From NCBI GenBank assembly GCA_022393335.1, contig JAJEKB010021302.1:1666959-1730958 (forward strand): a stretch of DNA of 64,000 bases. Reading direction: 5' to 3'. This stretch comes from Macrotrachela quadricornifera (Eukaryota; Rotifera; Eurotatoria; Philodinida; Philodinidae). Under the pieces are notes generated by a model. The model was not told the origin of the DNA. It searched no databases and saw only the letters and a list, made by a program, of their open reading frames with translations. A program made the position numbers and the translations under genes. Of the stretch, positions 58,226-64,000 are shown piece by piece. Numbering within the stretch: position 1 is the first letter of the stretch; every line of letters begins with the position of its first letter.

Positions 58226-58955
58226 CTTACAGTCGAGGGAATAAGGAAGAAGAATTGAAAATAGTTTTGTTAACATATTAAACAATTGAATCAATATTTC
58301 TATGCAATTATGTTTTCTTTTGAATCTCAAAATGTCGCCAATATGGCCTGAGTCATGAATAAAAGTGCTGCATTTATAAAATCGTTCTGGATTTTTTTTA
58401 TTATTTATTTGTAAATTGATCATAGATTCCTTTATTGATAAAAAAGCAGTCATTCTTATTGTCTTACGTGAAAATAAGTGGACTTGCTTAGATTGTATAA
58501 TGGTTAAATAAATGTGAACCTCGGCTTCCAGAATGAATTTTTACATAATAATACTTAGCGGTTACCAAAAGTTCTGGGAACATTAAATAAAGATATACAG
58601 ATGCAGAGATATTTTCAATTTTATTTTATCAAATGTTGAAGAAGTTTGCCATGATTATTTATATCAAGTTCAAATCTTTCTAACAATTTATTAAAAGCTT
58701 TTTTGACCTTTTTTTCTAAAAACAATTTAGCTATCTTGGATAGCACATGAGCTAATCATATTTCAGAGTTATTTTTCATAACTCTAATATGTTTTCTCAC
58801 TGAATAATTTCATTTTGTTTCAGATAGATGATATTGAGTTATGTAGAATAATCATCATTGCCAATAAATATACTTTATTTTTCTCTTTTAGGACATGACC
58901 AAATGTGATCGACCTTCAAATGAATCTTATAGAACTGGTTTCATCAGGATTCACC
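58226..58955. other. Intergenic, no gene seen
   Basis: AT-rich without a supported frame. Confidence 0.4.
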
Positions 58956-59275
58956 GATAATCGATCTCTCCCCCTCCCCCAATTACCTGATTGGTGGAAA
59001 TCTTAATCAAAAATAATCTCATTAGTTGAAACCCTGATCAAAAATAACCTTATTAGACGAAATCGCCACACAAAATAATCTGATTGGCTGATATCACTCC
59101 GCCCCTCAATTACCTGATTGGTCGAAATCTTGATCAAAGATAATCTCACTGGTCGAAATCCCGATCAAAAATACCCTTACTGGGCCAAATTACAGGCTAA
59201 ATAAATATCTCAAAATAACCTTCCTGGACCAAATTACGGGCCAAAGAAATCTGATTGGCTTAGACAAACGTACAA
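58956..59275. repeat. TGATTGG...GATCAAAAATAA tandem repeat
   Basis: Units such as CTGATTGGTGGAAATCTTAA, TCAAAAATAATCTCATTAGT and TGAAACCCTGATCAAAAATA recur about every 45-55 bp. It ends at ACAAACGTACAAACAAAC, the same word that borders the 33-bp minisatellite. 59276-59716 is otherwise empty 3' flank of the ART gene. Confidence 0.6.
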
Positions 59276-59716
59276 ACAAACTTTTAAAGATTTATCGAGG
59301 ATAGAACCCTTTCTTTCAGAAAAGAGAATAAACTAAGAACGCATTAAATGCCCTGGAAAATTTTTGTGATGTTTTATAGTACTCTCAATTCAAAGCAACC
59401 TTCAATATCGAACATTTTTCGTGGATTTGGTATAAAAAAACTCGCCTCACCTTTCTGCTTAGAGTTACTAATGAACTGTCGATAAATGGCTAGGGGCCCA
59501 TTTTCCAGTGCTTATACGCCCCACGTCCTTTTCTGTGGCTAAGGACTTACGGGACACTATATATGCCCCGCAACCTCAAGGTAGCGCATGAATTTAATTG
59601 ACGAAATTTCATTAAAAATAAGTCGTTTAGCAATTAAATCAAATTCTTTACACAGCTTTTAATCTTTTGACAAGTTTCCACAAGCATTGACTTTTTTTGA
59701 GTATTACTTTGTCGAT

Positions 59717-62700
59717 CTATATTTGTAGCGTTTCCATTTTATTTTCAATATTCGAAATTTCTTTTGCACTTCTAGGATCATCACATTTTTGGTAGAGCTG
59801 TTTTGCGATTTTTAATTGTCCATAAGCTGAATTACGTTGATGTAGGTTAGCGTAATACTCTGCCAAAAAAATATGGCTATTAGCTACTCTGCATGTTCTG
59901 CTAAATCGAGTACTAGCATGATGAGTCGGTTTTATTACAGAGCTTGGCGCTTTCAGTATACATTCATGAAGTAATAATTGCAACTCCAATGCCTTATGGT
60001 AATCTTTCTTTTCGCGGCTGTAAAGGGCGGCCATACCCCGGCAGAACAGATACGGAATTTCATGTTCGTTGCGCAAGGCAATCGGTAATGCTTTTTCGTA
60101 GTTAGCTAGTGCAGCATCAAGATCATTAAAGCGTGACCAACATATGGAGGCAAAGTGTTCGAACATATATGCGGTTCTCATATCATTATCTGGATAAACT
60201 TTTACCATTTTCTCAAGAATTAATTCCATATATTGCCTGTAATAGGGACCGTATTGTTTTGTTCCATCTATACCAGTGTCACGCATCAAATACTCGTACT
60301 CTTTGGTCAATTTGTGTAACACGTAGATTGCTTCATGATCAGTTGCAACTATGTCCATGGCTAATTTGTAATTATTGATAGCTAATTCATAATGTTTCTT
60401 TGCATGCTGTAATTGTGATGGCTGAGTACGAAGGCCAGCAAGTCTACTATGAAGATTGCCAATAACAACAAAACTGTTTAAATCGACATCGTCTGTGTAA
60501 TTAGACCAAATTTCGAGAGCTTTTTCCAGTTTAGACGCTACTAAAGACCCTGATTCTCTCTTCCATCGCATCTTTTGTCCCTGACATTGTTCTTTCACTG
60601 CAAAAATCCATTTTTCCATTGGAAATATGAAAAGTAACTGGTCAAAAACTATGTCAATCTGCTCGAGTGAAGCTTTGGCCAATCCCAGCTCAAATGGCAG
60701 CGCGCTGACACAGTTTCGCAAAGTTCTTTTCGTGATTGTGCTCTCGTAGTGCTCCTGTAGTCCGCAGAAATTAACGTCTGCAGGCGTCATCTGATTCAGC
60801 TGAATTGTCCAAATATTCTCAACTTTGTCAAATGTGATATTATCCTCTTCCAATTCAAAGCATACTCCTGGCATAAACAGTATTTCGGATTCCCCGGGAA
60901 AATAGCTGATACTCGAGATATCTCCAAATGGACGAGACCGTCGATAGATATCAATTGTTATTTCAAACAGAATATCTACATATTGATCAGATTTTGCCAT
61001 CCTCGTAATGAATGAATGTGCCGTAGAACGCTTTAATGACGTTGAAAAACAACTTATATTCACCATTGGATATGTTGAATACTTTTCACATTGCTTACGA
61101 AGATTTTCCAGCTCAACAGCTGACATTCTTTGTCCACGATAAATTTTTAACTTCTTTTCCAAATATCTGGATTTAAATGCTCTGTGTTCTTCAAGTAGCT
61201 GTCGATTTAAATCTTGCAAGAAGAATCCGAATAAAAACATTAGTTCGATGTTCTGCTGTCTTAGAGTTCGATTAAGGAGCCTATAAAGAAATGTCTCACG
61301 AGTATACCACCACACAGCTTTCTTTGAAGTATACGTCGCTTCAAATTCATTTAACACCTTTGTTTCCTTGTCATTTCCGGCATAGTAGCCTTTTAAAGCA
61401 TCAATAAGTCGGTAACGATAATTCGCCGGGTAAGGTAGATAACAAAGGAATTCAGTAAAATATTGCCACCATCCACCTATTAAATCTCCCATTATGTTAT
61501 CTTCTCTTTTGAATTCACTAAAAATTTTATCTTGTTCATGTTTTATATATCTCTGAACATCCTCCGTCAAATCTTTTAATAAATCATCAAGATTTGTATG
61601 AACTGCTTTGATCTAAAGAGAAAAGTGGAATGTTTAAGACATCGTCTTCTCGTTATACAACTGTGCGCTTCGGGTTGTTATCACACTTTCATGTTTTTCT
61701 GTTCATTTTGCTTTAACCCTTTGGGAATCATGTCAGTACATATACGGTTTCACAATTGAAATAGAAAGTGCAAGGTTCTTGGATATTCCGAAGTAGATTC
61801 ATTGTATATATTGTCTCTTTTCCTATCAGAGAGTTCATTGAGTGAAATTCTACAAACAACAGCAAGCGCGACAGATACATATGGGCGTGAGCAACCGATT
61901 TGGTACCCCAAGATACAGCAGAGGAAATGGTAGTATTTCAAGAAAGAGTATATAATGAATTTTATACCAAATGAAAGCTCGTCAAAAATGGGATTTATTG
62001 GTACTAAATAGTAAGGGTTTTGTAAACTTTATAATGTCGAACTTAAGAAATTTTGCCAAATCTCCAACATTAAAAAACGTTTAAAATCTTACATTTTCTA
62101 AATGGAAGAAAAACACTTGATTTTCCTATAAATTACCTTTTTTCCATTATTTCTACTAACTCACATGCCTCAGAGTATATTTCATAGATGCAGCGTGGAA
62201 AACTGATACAATAAGTCTATTTCAAACATGTGAGTTAGTAGAAATAATGGGAAAAAGGTAATTTATAGGAAAATCAAGTGTTTTTCTTCCATTTAGAAAA
62301 TGTAAGATTTTAAACGTTTTTTAATGTTGGAGATTTGGCAAAATTTCTTAAGTTCGACATTATAAAGTTTACAAAACCCTTACTATTTAGTACCAATAAA
62401 TCCCATTTTTGACGAGCTTTCATTTGGTATAAAATTCATTATATACTCTTTCTTGAAATACTACCATTTCCTCTGCTGTATCTTGGGATACCAAATCGGT
62501 TGCTCACGCTCATATAGTTCAAAATATCTAGACTATAGCTAGCATTGACAATACGATTAACATCTTCTTTAAAAAAAGTCGGCCTCCAAAGAGTAACCAC
62601 GGTTTCTAAAGAGAAAACTATAAAGGACTCAGGAACATCTTTCAACTCCGTTTGACTTCAGTTTCAAAAATTATATTTAAGGCAAAATGAACAAAAAACA

Positions 62701-63705
62701 TAACGGTGTTACATCTTCGGTGGCACAGCGCCGCGAATAACTGTAACGTATTCTCAATAGGAAAAATCGCCCAGAATTGTAAAACGGTACAGCTTAGAGA
62801 TAAAATTAATTATTTACTACATTCGCAAATCATTCGAATGTAGGAAATAGTATCTTCGAAATGTACTGCAAGTGACTTTTAAAAAAATGAGTGCTAACGA
62901 AAATCGAAAATAAGTCCCGATGCTTTGACAAATATAACTTTTCGAGAATACAGTTTCTAGACCATAAAGAGGCCTCCAAACATAGAAAACAGCTTCATCT
63001 TTAATGGAAGACATGCCGAGGTTCACTCTATAGGTAGAATTACCTGGACAAGGCGTTAAATAAGCTACTACTAACTGCTAAGATAATGTTACATTTACAA
63101 TCATGCATGAGGAAGCGAAACGATGTGTAACTTAGGGAAACTCTGTACTAATTAGCTAATGCAAGTGTTTTACTAGCTGTTTTTCTTGAGATGTCTATCG
63201 TTTCTAAGAATCCCTGGTATCCTTTTTTAAAACTATTTACCTTTGAGTACTTGGAAGCCCATAGATTATGATAACTTCTATTTTGACAAAAAATATAAAT
63301 TGTCCAGATATGTTTCATTTCGTGAATGAGTGCCACAAGTTGTTGTCCCAAACTACCTGAACAAACTAAAAATGTCATAGTATTCTGTGTATGTTTGATG
63401 TATTGAATACAGTCTTCACTATTATTGTAAATTTTCGTATAATCAACTATTTTTCGTAGGCTTTTCAATGTGATAACAGCATCATCGTCACTAATATCGT
63501 TAACATAGGCGTCCAACCAGATCAATTGATGTGATTCAAGATTAACGTGTTCACGACTAAAAACTATTTTACCAGAAAGAATATCAGAAGTGCGCGATGA
63601 AGGTGGAGAAAAAGATGGTATCATTGCGGCTCCAACAGCCACCGATTCTGATTGCTTTGTGTTTTCAGCCGTCGATGTATTGCTTTTAAAGTGCTTATTG
63701 AACAT
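59717..63705 (-). CDS. ADP-ribosyltransferase (arginine-type, R-S-E) with TPR-like C-terminus
   Basis: Two exons: 63705-63241 (155 codons) and 61612-59717 (631 codons plus stop). The phase-0 intron of 1628 nt has donor AAG|GTAAAT and acceptor TTTTCTCTTTAG. The N-terminal domain (LIWLDAYVNDISDDDAVITL, then CSGSLGQQLV and IYIFCQNRSYHNLWASKYSK) is the one usually preceding ART in bdelloid proteins. The catalytic fold shows IYRG (Arg near 314), CFSTS (Ser near 345) and FPGESEILF (Glu near 396 and 398), the R-S-ExE triad of arginine-specific mono-ADP-ribosyltransferases, which move ADP-ribose from NAD to protein. Residues about 540-770 are helical TPR-like repeats (NYEKALPIALRNEHE and related), a likely partner-binding region. 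No signal peptide, so probably cytosolic. All motif residues are present, so catalytic activity is plausible. The exon-1 ATG fits the frame. Confidence 0.85.
61879..62515. mobile_element. Palindromic MITE in the ART-gene intron
   Basis: Arms 61879-62169 and 62227-62515 are nearly identical inverted copies around a loop of about 57 nt. Outer edge GCGTGAGCAACCGATTTGGT with TACCAAATCGGTTGCTCACG; inner edge TACTAACTCACATG with CATGTGAGTTAGTA. A related fragment is at 5175-5310. Frames at 61750-61941 and 62439-62645 are shadows of the arms. Confidence 0.85.
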
Positions 63706-64000
63706 TTTAGTTCATCAGACAGATTTCGATGGCATTGATTCTCTAGAAGTGAAAAAATGTTTCGTTAGTTTAAAATGTACTAGAAGCCGAATAGCTTCAA
63801 CTCGTTATCCCAGAATCTTTTGAAGAAATACAAATAGTTCAACCCATTGAGTCCGGGATTATTTTATATAGTCAAAAGGACGCGAACGGTTGATAAACAA
63901 ATCGGCCCTATAAAAAAATTTTAATTCCAAACCCCAACTATATTGTATCACGAAAGAGTTCAGTCAGTTGAGCACGTTTTATGACAGAACTTGATCTTTT
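63706..64000. promoter_or_regulatory. 5' flank of the ART gene
   Basis: Upstream region of the minus-strand ART gene. The overlapping plus frame 63590-63823 is antisense to exon 1. No specific promoter element can be defended. Confidence 0.25.

Noticed and set aside
57935..58453. 172-codon minus frame with GRKNIALNRLK repeats
   Set aside because: Product of a 33-bp minisatellite next to Helitron-like sequence; the rest of the frame is AT-rich without protein character.

Overview
The window looks like AT-rich, repeat-laden animal DNA. The gene families and very short GT-AG introns (many of 45-60 nt) fit a bdelloid rotifer (Rotaria/Adineta-like) best. The families are an arginine-type ADP-ribosyltransferase with TPR-like repeats, an NLRC3/RNI-type leucine-rich-repeat gene, a membrane-anchored FG-GAP protein, a RING/TRAF-zinc-finger protein, an F-box gene and an orphan 7TM receptor. 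The organism call is inference. No operons, CRISPR array, rRNA or tRNA were recognised.

Layout. 1-5.4 kb is simple repeats and TIR/Helitron-like non-autonomous elements. 6.1-6.8 kb (-) is a RING-TRAF gene. 8.8-23.4 kb is almost pure mobile DNA: an ATCGATTA foldback, AGGATCCT-rich repeats interrupted by an RTE-like LINE (11.37-14.2 kb, -), a 1.85-kb foldback, a TIR element, a foldback nested around a Helitron-like element, and a 0.95-kb TIR element. 23.7-24.1 kb (+) is a short F-box gene. 26.2-28.2 kb (+) is an LRR gene built from identical-length units (84-nt exon + 59-nt intron), containing a 569-nt assembly gap.

32.2-49.2 kb (+) appears to be one very large gene. By phase-matched splicing I join twelve exons (1802 codons plus stop). 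They encode three tandem copies of a two-transmembrane, Cys-rich ectodomain module, then a seventh transmembrane segment, a Thr-rich linker and seven FG-GAP/VCBS-type Ca-binding repeats. Its introns carry a Helitron-like repeat, a MITE and a 2.8-kb foldback.

50.3-52.1 kb is a decayed ZMYM1/hAT-like transposase. 53.7 kb (+) starts a 7TM receptor gene whose last codons are split by a 2.6-kb hAT-like element with perfect TIRs and an 8-bp target duplication. Exact excision would give back an in-frame tail ending at 57428. 57.4-59.3 kb is a MITE and minisatellites. 59.7-63.7 kb (-) is a two-exon ADP-ribosyltransferase gene with a palindrome in its intron.

The genes do not form a pathway. Shared themes are surface or signalling proteins, repeat-built proteins, and heavy invasion of introns and gene ends by non-autonomous elements.
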